A stretch of DNA of 64,000 bases from Paenibacillus typhae (GTDB lineage: Bacteria > Bacillota > Bacilli > Paenibacillales > Paenibacillaceae), in assembly GCF_900099765.1 (NCBI RefSeq), contig NZ_FNDX01000022.1, forward strand, positions 34,664 to 98,663. Direction: 5' to 3'. Position numbers and translations under genes: made by a program. This document shows, one piece after another, positions 53,043 through 60,675 of the stretch. The notes under the pieces were generated by a model. It made no database searches. It saw only the letters and a list, made by a program, of their open reading frames with translations, and was not told where the DNA came from. The number at the start of each line of letters is the position of its first letter. Positions within the stretch are counted from its first letter, which is position 1.

Positions 53043-53471
53043 TCATACCGATTGTTCGGTATATGCTTTGAAATGGTCCAAAATCGCCTGCCAGCCGGCC
53101 TGCTGCATCTCGGCAGAGTGGGTGCTTTCCAGATCGAACGTTTCGATAACCTCCGTTTCGCTGCCTTTGTCAACGAAAGTAATATCGACGCGTCTCCCAT
53201 CCTCCATCGTATAACCGATCGCCTCGTGCTGCTTTACCACATCGTAAGTCCCGCCAAAATCGAAGCCCATGCTCCCGTCTTTTGCTTCCATCCTTGTGAC
53301 AAATGTACCGCCGATCCGCAAATCGTTCTCCGCTTTTGGCGCATGCCAATCCTCTGAAGCCTGATTCCACTTCGTGATATGAACCGGCTCGGTCCAATAC
53401 GTCCATACTTTCTCTACCGGCGCTTGAATGACAGCCTGTACGGTTACTTTTGCCTTGTTGTTCGTCTCCAT
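53043..53471 (-). CDS. SRPBCC/AHSA1-domain protein
   Basis: A 142-aa START-like helix-grip protein: VTVQAVIQAPVEKVWTYWTE at the N-terminus and GWQAILDHFKAYTEQS at the end. These bind hydrophobic ligands or act as Aha1-like modules. The ATG at 53471 has AAAGAGGTG 11 nt upstream. It is the third gene in a VOC - ECF sigma - SRPBCC cassette common in Bacilli. Confidence 0.87.
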   Translation of the reverse strand: METNNKAKVTVQAVIQAPVEKVWTYWTEPVHITKWNQASEDWHAPKAENDLRIGGTFVTRMEAKDGSMGFDFGGTYDVVKQHEAIGYTMEDGRRVDITFVDKGSETEVIETFDLESTHSAEMQQAGWQAILDHFKAYTEQSV

Positions 53472-53544
53472 GATCGAAGGACACCTCTTTCGTAATGGTT
53501 GAAATTTGCTTCTTACCTGTATAGACGAAACCGGGCTTAAAAAT

Positions 53545-54501
53545 TCATCGGTACATCCGCTCCGGCAGGCCGAATCGGGCAAATAAAGGGGTGCTGATAA
53601 AGTTTTGGACATGGAGAATGCAGTGCTCCTTGACCTCGAGAACATGAATGCCCCAAGGGACCAGAACCCCAGGTTCCTGGCTAGGCATATACTGCGCCAA
53701 GGCGGGATAACCGCCGTTGACCGTAACCGGTATAAATTTGGATCCTTCGCAATGCGGGCGCGTAATCGAAAAAAATCGGGATAAGTCGTCCCTGCCATGA
53801 ATCCACATCGCAAAAGGGGGCATCGACATGCTGCCTTCCTCATGGAACAAGGCGACCAGTGCCTGGATATCGAATTGTTCAAAGGCAACGATATACCGCG
53901 AGAGCAGCTCGCGATCCGGGTGAACCTCCATGGAGCTGAGCTCATCGGACCGGAGCTCTGCCCGGCTTATCGTCTCTCTGGCTCTCTGTAAAGCGCTGTT
54001 CACGGCCGCCGCCGAAATGCCTAATGTTTCCGCGATCTCTTTTGAGGACCATTCGAATACATCCTTCAGGATAAGCGCGGCCCGTTGACGCGGAGGCAGC
54101 ATCTGCAAGAGTGCAATAAAACAAATTCGCAGCGTATCTTTACGAACGATTTGCTCCTCGGGAGTTTCCGCAAAATCAGGCGCAGGCCAAATCCATGATG
54201 AATCGGGCAGCGTCTCGCGCGGTTCAATAATCTGGGCTGCCGGGTCGGAGAAATCAACGGGAAGCATGCGGCGTTTGGCACGCCTCAGCTTGTCCAGGCA
54301 CAGATTCGAAGCGATACGGTAAATCCATGTTTTCATTGAAGATTCGTGCCGGAACGAGCTCCAGTTCTCCCAGGCCCTAATATAGGTTTCCTGAACAGCA
54401 TCGTCCGCGTCATCGGCGGACCCAAGCATGCGGTAGCAGAACGAGGTTAACTGCGGCTTCAGGTCTTCGAACGTCTGGACGTCAAATGCCGTAACTTTCA
54501 T
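53545..54501 (-). CDS. ECF sigma factor with C-terminal SnoaL-like domain
   Basis: A 318-aa sigma factor. Region 2 (about 10-80, FCYRMLGSADDADDAVQETY) and region 4 (about 135-190, LPPRQRAALILKDVFEWSSK) are followed by a SnoaL/NTF2-like domain (about 205-315), as in the SigJ/ECF41-like groups in which the C-terminal domain regulates activity. There is no anti-sigma gene nearby, which fits that class. The ATG at 54501 follows GGGGGGA; an upstream ATG at 54540 is less well placed. Confidence 0.88.
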   Translation of the reverse strand: MKVTAFDVQTFEDLKPQLTSFCYRMLGSADDADDAVQETYIRAWENWSSFRHESSMKTWIYRIASNLCLDKLRRAKRRMLPVDFSDPAAQIIEPRETLPDSSWIWPAPDFAETPEEQIVRKDTLRICFIALLQMLPPRQRAALILKDVFEWSSKEIAETLGISAAAVNSALQRARETISRAELRSDELSSMEVHPDRELLSRYIVAFEQFDIQALVALFHEEGSMSMPPFAMWIHGRDDLSRFFSITRPHCEGSKFIPVTVNGGYPALAQYMPSQEPGVLVPWGIHVLEVKEHCILHVQNFISTPLFARFGLPERMYR

Positions 54502-54632
54502 TTTGTCCCCCCAAACCGATATTCCGAAAGGTTGTTCTTTCATTATATGCGATTGGGGATTAGTTGAAAATTGAAGAATTTTAAATTGAAAGTAACAAAG
54601 AGCCGCCCGTTCACCGGACGACCCTAATCCAA

Positions 54633-55058
54633 TCAATTGTACGGCAACTCTGTAAACACCTGAAAAGTGACCCCGAATTTATCTGTCACATCGCCAAACC
54701 CCGGGCTGAACGCTTCCTCTTGAAAGGGTAAATTGACCTGGCCTTCTTGCTGTAGGGCTTCAAATATCCGCCTCGATTGTTCTACGTCGGTTGTCGTAAT
54801 GCAGATCGTTACCCGCTTCCCTTCCCCCGGCGACGAACCGCTGGGCGAATCGGAAAACATCAGTTCCGCTTCACCGATTTTTAATTTGGCATGCGCGACA
54901 AGGGCCTTCAGATCCTCGGTAAACGTACTGGGCATATCCGGCATCTCGCCGTAAGTCGTTACGAAAATAACCTCAGCACCGAGCGCTTGTTCATAAAACC
55001 GGATAGCTTCCTGTGTACGTCCCTCCAACGTGATATAAGGGGTAAGCTTGACTGTCAT
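54633..55058 (-). CDS. VOC superfamily protein (PhnB/glyoxalase-like)
   Basis: A 141-aa protein of the PhnB-like vicinal-oxygen-chelate type: LTPYITLEGRTQEAIRFYEQ at the start, GEAELMFSDSPSG in the middle and FGVTFQVFTELPYN at the end. It is probably a small-molecule binding protein. The ATG at 55058 follows AAGGAGG with 7-nt spacing; the upstream part of the open frame is not coding. It is first in the cassette. Confidence 0.87.
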   Translation of the reverse strand: MTVKLTPYITLEGRTQEAIRFYEQALGAEVIFVTTYGEMPDMPSTFTEDLKALVAHAKLKIGEAELMFSDSPSGSSPGEGKRVTICITTTDVEQSRRIFEALQQEGQVNLPFQEEAFSPGFGDVTDKFGVTFQVFTELPYN

Positions 55059-55151
55059 TGTTGTTCCTCCTTGGGATTCGGATCGATTTGAGTGGTTCAT
55101 AAGGTTAGACGATCCGGGCGGGGAAAAATCATCGGTCATACTGTCATAGGG

Positions 55152-56240
55152 TCAGGACTCCAGCTCCCGCACAGTCTCCCCCGTAACCAGCACCGGCTGA
55201 TAGTAGGTGCTGTTCCGCAGGTCCTTCTTACCCTGCAGTTTTCTGATCACCCATTCGGCGGCGTCGCGGCCCATCTGCTCCTGCGGATGGGTCAGGGTGG
55301 TCAGCCTGATGTTCGCGTTCTTGGCGATGTAGGAATTGTCCTGGCCGATGATCGACAGGTCCTCCGGGACGGAGATGTCCAGCTGGCGGCACACATTGAC
55401 GGCTTCGAGGCCGACTTCGTCGTTGTAGCAGACGATGGCCGTCAGCATCTCTCTATTTTCGCTCAGGAATGTCTTGAGGCTGGCGGACAGCTCCTGCTTC
55501 GTTTCGGTATCGAAGGACAGCACCTGCTCGGGATGGAACCGCAGCTTCGCTTCGCCGAGCGCCTTAATGTAGCCCTTCATCCGGTATTTGCCCTGCAGGT
55601 CATCCATCTTGGCAATGATGCCGATCTGGGTATGGCCCTTGGAGATCAGCTCCCTGGTCGCCAGATAACTGGACTGCACATCATCGAGGCAAAAGAACGG
55701 CACCTCCAGCTCCTCATAATACGCATTGATCATGATGAACGGCACGTCCTGCTCCTTGAAGGACAGGTAATAGGCAATGTTGGGATTGTACAGGTTACTC
55801 TTGGTAGGCTCCACAATCAGGCCATCCACACCAAAGGACAGCATCATCTCCAGCGCCTTCTTCTCCTGGGCCACATCATTATTGGTGCTGGCCAGCAGCA
55901 GCGAATAATTATCCTCATTCAGCCGGCCCTCAATCCCGCGGATAATAGAAGGAAAAATATAATCCGAGATGTACGTGGTAATAACCCCGATCGTCCGCTT
56001 GCTGGAGCCGCCTGCCGCTTTGGAGCGGAACTGGCTGCTGACATAGGTGCCAGAGCCCTTCTCGCTGCGTAAAAAACCTTCATTGGACAGCTCCAGAATC
56101 GCCTTGCGCACCGTCTGCCGGCTAACGTTATACGTCTCCTGCAAGGCCAGCTCGGTCGGAATCTGCTCCCCTACACTGTAGGCTCCGGAAAGAATATTGC
56201 TTTTTATATCATCAAAAATCATCTGGTATTTTGTCTTCAT
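55152..56240 (-). CDS. araR: GntR/LacI-type arabinose repressor AraR
   Basis: A 362-aa regulator with an N-terminal GntR winged helix (about 1-75, LALQETYNVSRQTVRKAILE) fused to a LacI/periplasmic-binding-like effector domain (from IGVITTYISDYIFPSIIRGI). This hybrid architecture defines AraR. Arabinose releases it from DNA. A TTG at 56258 is also in frame; the ATG at 56240 (MKTKYQ) fits the family better. It is divergent from the arabinose genes and probably autoregulated through the box at 56293. Confidence 0.92.
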   Translation of the reverse strand: MKTKYQMIFDDIKSNILSGAYSVGEQIPTELALQETYNVSRQTVRKAILELSNEGFLRSEKGSGTYVSSQFRSKAAGGSSKRTIGVITTYISDYIFPSIIRGIEGRLNEDNYSLLLASTNNDVAQEKKALEMMLSFGVDGLIVEPTKSNLYNPNIAYYLSFKEQDVPFIMINAYYEELEVPFFCLDDVQSSYLATRELISKGHTQIGIIAKMDDLQGKYRMKGYIKALGEAKLRFHPEQVLSFDTETKQELSASLKTFLSENREMLTAIVCYNDEVGLEAVNVCRQLDISVPEDLSIIGQDNSYIAKNANIRLTTLTHPQEQMGRDAAEWVIRKLQGKKDLRNSTYYQPVLVTGETVRELES

Positions 56241-56292
56241 CGGGCTCACTTCTTTCAAGGTAGTTCAGAACGGAATGTAATGATTCTATAAA

Positions 56293-56308
56293 AGTTGTAC
56301 GTACATAT
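56293..56308. promoter_or_regulatory. AraR box 1
   Basis: AGTTGTACGTACATAT, 13 of 16 against the B. subtilis AraR consensus ATTTGTACGTACAAAT. It is near the araR promoter region. Confidence 0.75.
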
Positions 56309-56366
56309 TGTAACACGAATATTAGCTTATTATAGCCTACGAGCGCATATGTATAAACATAAAGTT

Positions 56367-56382
56367 AATTTGTATGTATATC
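56367..56382. promoter_or_regulatory. AraR box 2
   Basis: AATTTGTATGTATATC, a weaker match with a TTTGTATGTA core. It lies 74 bp from box 1, about seven helical turns, a spacing that could permit looping. Confidence 0.55.
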
Positions 56383-56394
56383 TTACAAGTTATA

Positions 56395-56423
56395 TTGACA
56401 AATGTACGAACAAAAAATATACT
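56395..56423 (+). promoter_or_regulatory. Promoter of the arabinose operon
   Basis: TTGACA (56395-56400), a 17-nt spacer, TATACT (56418-56423): a near-consensus sigma-A promoter. AraR box 3 fills the spacer. Confidence 0.88.
56400..56415. promoter_or_regulatory. AraR box 3 in the promoter spacer
   Basis: AAATGTACGAACAAAA matches the AraR consensus at 12 of 16 positions. It lies between the -35 and -10, where binding would directly block RNA polymerase. Confidence 0.7.
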
Positions 56424-56493
56424 GGAGCTGTTAAAGGGAAGCGCCTTCTTTTTATTATTGGAATTATAACAGGCTGGCTTAGGGAGGAGTAAC

Positions 56494-58113
56494 GTGGGCA
56501 TGGATCAGAACATCAGGCAAGCGATACTTGAGGGAGGAACCTCACTGGGTATCGAATTTGGGTCCACACGTATCAAGGCGGTACTGATTGACCAGAAGTT
56601 TGAGACGGTTGCCTCCGGCAGCTATGAATGGGAGAACCAGCTGGTTGACGGATATTGGACGTATCATTTAAATGACATCATCAAGGGCCTGCAGACTGCC
56701 TACAGTGAATTGAAGCAGGAGGTACAGCAGAAATACGAAGTTACCCTGAGCAAGGTGGGGTCGATCGGATTCTCGGCCATGATGCACGGATATATGGCTT
56801 TTGACAGCAAGGGAGAGCTGCTGGTTCCGTTCCGGACCTGGCGTAATGCGACAACCGGAGCTGCGGCCAAGGAGCTGACTGAACAGTTTCAGTTCAACAT
56901 CCCTGAGCGGTGGAGCATTGCCCATCTGTATCAGGCGATTCTTAACAAGGAAGAGCATGTGCCGGACATTGATTTTATAACGACGCTGGCCGGGTATATC
57001 CACTGGCTGCTGACCGGAACGAAAGCGATCGGCATCGGCGATGCTTCGGGGATTTTCCCGATCGATGAGGCGGCGCAGGATTACAATCCGGCGATGGTGA
57101 AGCAGTTTGACGAGCTGACAGCAGCCAAGGGCTACTCTTTGAAGCTGGGTGAGCTTTTGCCAAAGGTGTATCATGCAGGCGAGCAGGCAGGCGTGTTAAC
57201 TGAAGAAGGGGCTAAGCTCCTGGACGTGTCCGGGGATCTGCAGGCGGGAATTCCGCTGTGCCCTCCTGAGGGTGATGCCGGAACAGGCATGGTTGCTACC
57301 AATAGTGTAAGAAAACGCACCGGTAACATCTCGGTAGGTACCTCCGTATTTGCGATGATCGTGCTTGAGAACGATCTGTCCGCTGTATATCCGGAGATTG
57401 ATATGGTTACTACGCCGGACGGCAGTCCGGTAGGGATGGTGCATGCGAATAACTGCTCCAGTGACATCAATGCATGGGTCGGCCTGTTCCGCGAGTTTGC
57501 TGAGGCTATGGGCATCCAGGCGGATTCCGGTAAGCTGTTCAGCGTGCTGTTTGGCAAGGCGCTTGAGGCGGATGCCGACGGCGGCGGTCTGCTGAGCTAC
57601 GGTTATTTTTCCGGGGAAAATATTACAGGCATCGAGAAGGGACGCCCGCTGTTCGTCCGCTCGCCTGAGAGCCGCTTCAATCTGGCTAACTTTATGCGTA
57701 CGCACCTGTTTACCGCTTTTGCCGCGCTGAAGATCGGGATGGATATCCTCACCAAGAAGGAGAATGTCGCAATCGACAGCATTCTGGCGCACGGCGGCTT
57801 ATTCAAAACACCTGTGGTCGGTCAAAAGATCGTGGCAGCTTCCATGAACGTACCTGTCTCCGTAATGGCAACAGCCAGCGAGGGCGGTGCCTGGGGGATG
57901 GCGATTCTGGCTGCGTTCATGCAGAACAGGGAGCAGCAGGAGCGTCTGGACGATTTTCTCGACAACAAGGTATTTAAGGACACGGAAGGACAGGTCATTC
58001 ATCCGGATGCAGCTGACGTCAAGGGCTTTGAGCTCTTTATGGAGCGGTATGTGGAAGGACTGGCAATTGAGCAGGCTGCTGTAGATCATCTGGTAGAGAA
58101 CGGGAGGGGTTAA
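56494..58113 (+). CDS. FGGY-family carbohydrate kinase (presumed ribulokinase)
   Basis: A 539-aa sugar kinase: ATP/sugar motif GIEFGSTRIKAVLID at the N-terminus, GFSAMMHGYMAFD, the catalytic region GDASGIFP, and the C-terminal ILAHGGLFKTPVVGQKIVAA. It should phosphorylate L-ribulose before araD, but it does not read like the classical AraB (about 560 aa, MxYTIGVDFGTLSGRA). It looks closer to a separate FGGY subgroup that replaces AraB in some bacteria. The start is GTG at 56494 with GGAGG 6 nt upstream; the ATG at 56500 is the alternative. Confidence 0.88.
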   Translation: MGMDQNIRQAILEGGTSLGIEFGSTRIKAVLIDQKFETVASGSYEWENQLVDGYWTYHLNDIIKGLQTAYSELKQEVQQKYEVTLSKVGSIGFSAMMHGYMAFDSKGELLVPFRTWRNATTGAAAKELTEQFQFNIPERWSIAHLYQAILNKEEHVPDIDFITTLAGYIHWLLTGTKAIGIGDASGIFPIDEAAQDYNPAMVKQFDELTAAKGYSLKLGELLPKVYHAGEQAGVLTEEGAKLLDVSGDLQAGIPLCPPEGDAGTGMVATNSVRKRTGNISVGTSVFAMIVLENDLSAVYPEIDMVTTPDGSPVGMVHANNCSSDINAWVGLFREFAEAMGIQADSGKLFSVLFGKALEADADGGGLLSYGYFSGENITGIEKGRPLFVRSPESRFNLANFMRTHLFTAFAALKIGMDILTKKENVAIDSILAHGGLFKTPVVGQKIVAASMNVPVSVMATASEGGAWGMAILAAFMQNREQQERLDDFLDNKVFKDTEGQVIHPDAADVKGFELFMERYVEGLAIEQAAVDHLVENGRG

Positions 58114-58114
58114 T

Positions 58115-58810
58115 GTGTTAGAACAACTGAAGGAAGAGGTATTCCAGGCCAATCTGGATCTGCCCAAGCAAGGACTTATCAAGTACACCTGGGGTAATGT
58201 GAGCGCAGTGGACCGTGAGAGCGGCCTGTTCGTCATCAAACCAAGCGGAGTCAGCTATGAAAAAATGAAAGCCAGCGATATGGTTGTTGTCGATTTTGAC
58301 GGTAACGTTGTTGAGGGCGATCTTAGACCTTCTTCAGATACACCGACTCACGCTGTGCTGTATAAGCATTACAAGGAAATCGGCGGCATTGTGCATACGC
58401 ATTCTATGTGGGCCACCGTCTGGGCGCAGGCAGGACTTGATGTTCCGGTTATGGGAACAACGCATGCTGACACCTTCTACGGCGCTGTACCTTGTACCCG
58501 GTTCCTCACACAAGAGGAGATTGACCGCGGGTATGAAGCAGAGACAGGACATGTGATCATCGAAACTTTTGAGCAGCGCGGTATTGATATTATGGCGGTT
58601 CCCGGCGTACTGCTGAAGGGCCATGGACCATTCACCTGGGGCAAGGATGCCCATTCCGCAGTCATGAACAGTGTGGTGCTGGAGGAAGTAGCCAAGATGA
58701 ATCATTTTGCGCGTGAGCTGAATCATTTCGCCGAGGAGCTGCCGCAGCGGATTCTGGATAAGCACTATCTGCGCAAGCACGGCAAGGATGCCTACTACGG
58801 CCAGAAGTAA
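58115..58810 (+). CDS. araD: L-ribulose-5-phosphate 4-epimerase
   Basis: A 231-aa class II aldolase-fold zinc enzyme converting L-ribulose-5-P to D-xylulose-5-P. It has LPKQGLIKYTWGNVSAVDRE, the phosphate-binding SSDTPTHAVLY, and zinc ligands in HTHSMWATVWAQ and the later VLLKGHGPFTWG. The start is GTG at 58115, 1 nt after the kinase stop, with GGGAGGGG before it. Confidence 0.96.
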   Translation: MLEQLKEEVFQANLDLPKQGLIKYTWGNVSAVDRESGLFVIKPSGVSYEKMKASDMVVVDFDGNVVEGDLRPSSDTPTHAVLYKHYKEIGGIVHTHSMWATVWAQAGLDVPVMGTTHADTFYGAVPCTRFLTQEEIDRGYEAETGHVIIETFEQRGIDIMAVPGVLLKGHGPFTWGKDAHSAVMNSVVLEEVAKMNHFARELNHFAEELPQRILDKHYLRKHGKDAYYGQK

Positions 58811-58864
58811 TATTGGGTGCGGATAAGCCTATTATCACAATTTAAGAGAAGAGGATGAATATAA

Positions 58865-60289
58865 ATGACAACAGTTAGTGACAAGCAGTTCTGGTTCGTT
58901 GTTGGATCGCAGCATCTGTACGGGGAAGAAGCACTCGGAGAAGTTAAAGCCCACGCCCAGGAAATGGTTGACGCACTGAACAACAGCGGCGTTCTGCCTT
59001 ACCCGCTTGTATTGCAGGAGCTGGCAGTCAGCGCGGACAAAATCACCACCATCATGAAGGAAGTCAACTACCGTGATGAGGTTGCCGGTGTAATCACCTG
59101 GATGCACACCTTCTCCCCGGCCAAAATGTGGATCCGCGGCACCAAGCTGCTGCAGAAGCCTCTTCTCCACCTGGCTACCCAGTACAATGAGAGCATTCCT
59201 TGGGCAACCATCGACATGGATTTCATGAACCTTAACCAGGCTGCCCACGGTGACCGTGAGTATGGCTTCATCAATGCCCGCCTGAACAAACAGAACAAAG
59301 TGGTTGTAGGCTACTGGCAGCGCCCTAATGTACAGAAGCAAATTGCCGAGTGGATGGACGTAGCGGTTGCTTACAACGAGAGCTTCAACATCAAGGTTGC
59401 CCGTTTCGGCGACAACATGCGTAATGTAGGGGTTACTGAGGGCGATAAAGTAGAAGCTCAGATCCAGTTCGGCTGGACTGTTGATTACTTCGGCATCGGC
59501 GACCTTGTAGCCTATGTTAACGAAGTAACGGAAGAAGAGATCAATGCCCTGTTCGCTGAATATGCGGAGCAGTACGATTTCGATTACGGCAACTACAGCA
59601 AGGAAGCATGGGAAGCGAGCGTTAAGGTTCAGGCCAGCTACGAAATCGCCCTGAAACGCTTCCTGGATAACGGCGGATACAATGCCTTCACCTCCAACTT
59701 CGAAGACCTGCACGGCATGAAGCAGCTTCCGGGTCTGGCCGTACAACGCCTGATGGCTCAAGGCTACGGCTTCGCCGGCGAAGGCGACTGGAAGACGGCT
59801 GCCCTTGACCGCCTGCTGAAGGTAATGGCGCACAACGTGAACACCGGGTTCATGGAAGATTACACGTATGAGATGGCAGAAGGCAAGGAAGCGATTCTGC
59901 AGTCCCACATGCTTGAGGTTGATCCAAGCCTGGCAAGCAACAAGCCGAAGGTGCTTGTATCGCCGCTCGGTATCGGCGACCGTGAAGACCCGGCCCGCCT
60001 CGTATTTGACGGCAAAGCCGGCGAAGGCGTAGTTGTCTCGATGGCTGACTTCGGCACACACTACAAGCTGCTGATCAATGAAGTGGAAGCCTTTGAGCCA
60101 GAGGTTGCAGCTCCTAACCTTCCGGTAGCGCGTGTACTGTGGAAAGTTAAGCCTAACTTCCAGGACGGAGTGAAGGCCTGGATCGAGAACGGCGGCGGCC
60201 ACCACACCGTGGTTTCCCTGAACCTGACAACCGACCAGATCGTTAGCTATGCTAAACTGGTAGGTCTGGAATATGTAATCATTAAATAA
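58865..60289 (+). CDS. araA: L-arabinose isomerase
   Basis: A 474-aa enzyme converting L-arabinose to L-ribulose. It begins KQFWFVVGSQHLYGEEAL, and has WMHTFSPAKMWIRG, ARFGDNMRNVGVTEGDK and the catalytic Glu/His residues in SHMLEVDPSL and the GGHHTVVSLNL end. GAAGAGG precedes the ATG. It is the last gene of the operon, with a strong terminator after it. No arabinose transporter or secreted arabinanase gene lies in the window. Confidence 0.97.
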   Translation: MTTVSDKQFWFVVGSQHLYGEEALGEVKAHAQEMVDALNNSGVLPYPLVLQELAVSADKITTIMKEVNYRDEVAGVITWMHTFSPAKMWIRGTKLLQKPLLHLATQYNESIPWATIDMDFMNLNQAAHGDREYGFINARLNKQNKVVVGYWQRPNVQKQIAEWMDVAVAYNESFNIKVARFGDNMRNVGVTEGDKVEAQIQFGWTVDYFGIGDLVAYVNEVTEEEINALFAEYAEQYDFDYGNYSKEAWEASVKVQASYEIALKRFLDNGGYNAFTSNFEDLHGMKQLPGLAVQRLMAQGYGFAGEGDWKTAALDRLLKVMAHNVNTGFMEDYTYEMAEGKEAILQSHMLEVDPSLASNKPKVLVSPLGIGDREDPARLVFDGKAGEGVVVSMADFGTHYKLLINEVEAFEPEVAAPNLPVARVLWKVKPNFQDGVKAWIENGGGHHTVVSLNLTTDQIVSYAKLVGLEYVIIK

Positions 60290-60306
60290 TGTAATTGTTT
60301 TGGAGG

Positions 60307-60338
60307 AGCGGGTGAGCGTTGGCTTACCCGCTTTTTTA
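60307..60338 (+). terminator. Terminator of the arabinose operon
   Basis: AGCGGGTGAGC (60307-60317) pairs with GCTTACCCGCT (60322-60332) with one G-U pair, a 4-nt loop and T6. Confidence 0.9.
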
Positions 60339-60352
60339 ATGCAATTTTAGGT

Positions 60353-60381
60353 TTGACAGCTTTTGCTTCCGATGTTAAGAT
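60353..60381 (+). promoter_or_regulatory. Strong sigma-A promoter of the leader/MFS unit
   Basis: TTGACA (60353-60358), a 17-nt spacer, and TAAGAT (60376-60381) preceded by TGT (extended -10). The predicted start is about 60388, giving a leader of about 290 nt before the MFS gene. Confidence 0.85.
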
Positions 60382-60414
60382 ACGGCTAATTAATGAGAAG
60401 GAGGGTTGCGGACT

Positions 60415-60441
60415 ATGATTTATTTCATACGTTTAAGATGA
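60415..60441 (+). CDS. Eight-codon leader peptide MIYFIRLR
   Basis: The ORF ATG-ATT-TAT-TTC-ATA-CGT-TTA-AGA-TGA has an excellent ribosome site (AAGGAGGG, 60398-60405, spacing about 9 nt) and begins about 27 nt after the predicted transcription start. Its last three residues are Arg-Leu-Arg at positions 6-8, the +x+ motif at which macrolide-bound ribosomes stall in ErmDL and MefAL/MsrAL-type leaders. It probably senses antibiotic rather than acting as a protein. Confidence 0.75.
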   Translation: MIYFIRLR

Positions 60442-60452
60442 GTACCCAGAAG

Positions 60453-60483
60453 AGCTTGTTTCACCGGTAAGGTGGGCTTTTTT
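60453..60483 (+). terminator. First, weak attenuator-like hairpin after the leader peptide
   Basis: CACC (60462-60465) pairs with GGTG (60471-60474), and AGC (60453-60455) with GCT (60476-60478) around a bulge, followed by T6. It is weak by itself, but its 3' arm GTGGGCTT (60472-60479) is exactly complementary to AAGCCCAC at 60591-60598. Confidence 0.45.
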
Positions 60484-60506
60484 GAGATGCTTGTTTTATT
60501 ACGTAT

Positions 60507-60562
60507 GGGACATAGACCGCGAACCGCACGGTTATCCGGCAGAGCCTTATTGGGCTATGCCC
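60507..60562 (+). other. Structured leader segment, possible three-way junction
   Basis: GGGACATAG (60507-60515) pairs with CTATGCCC (60555-60562) with one bulged A. Inside are the AACC/GGTT and AGCC/GGCT hairpins. I do not recognise a named RNA family. Confidence 0.45.
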
Positions 60563-60584
60563 TGTTCTGACACGTATTGCAAGC

Positions 60585-60617
60585 AGACTCAAGCCCACTG
60601 GACTTGGGTCTGTTTTT
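60585..60617 (+). terminator. Second intrinsic terminator before the MFS gene
   Basis: AGACTCAAG (60585-60593) pairs with CTTGGGTCT (60603-60611) with one G-U pair, followed by GTTTTT. Its left arm and loop overlap the AAGCCCAC that can pair with the upstream hairpin. Confidence 0.82.
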
Positions 60618-60675
60618 GTTACAGGAGATTTAGTGTGCGAACCAAATAACTCTATTTATTAAGGGGGCATAACTT

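Noticed and set aside
55092..56072. 326-codon plus-strand frame opposite araR
   Set aside because: Antisense to araR, no start signal.
58835..60205. 456-codon minus-strand frame opposite araA
   Set aside because: Antisense shadow of araA with no start signal; araA itself is unambiguous.
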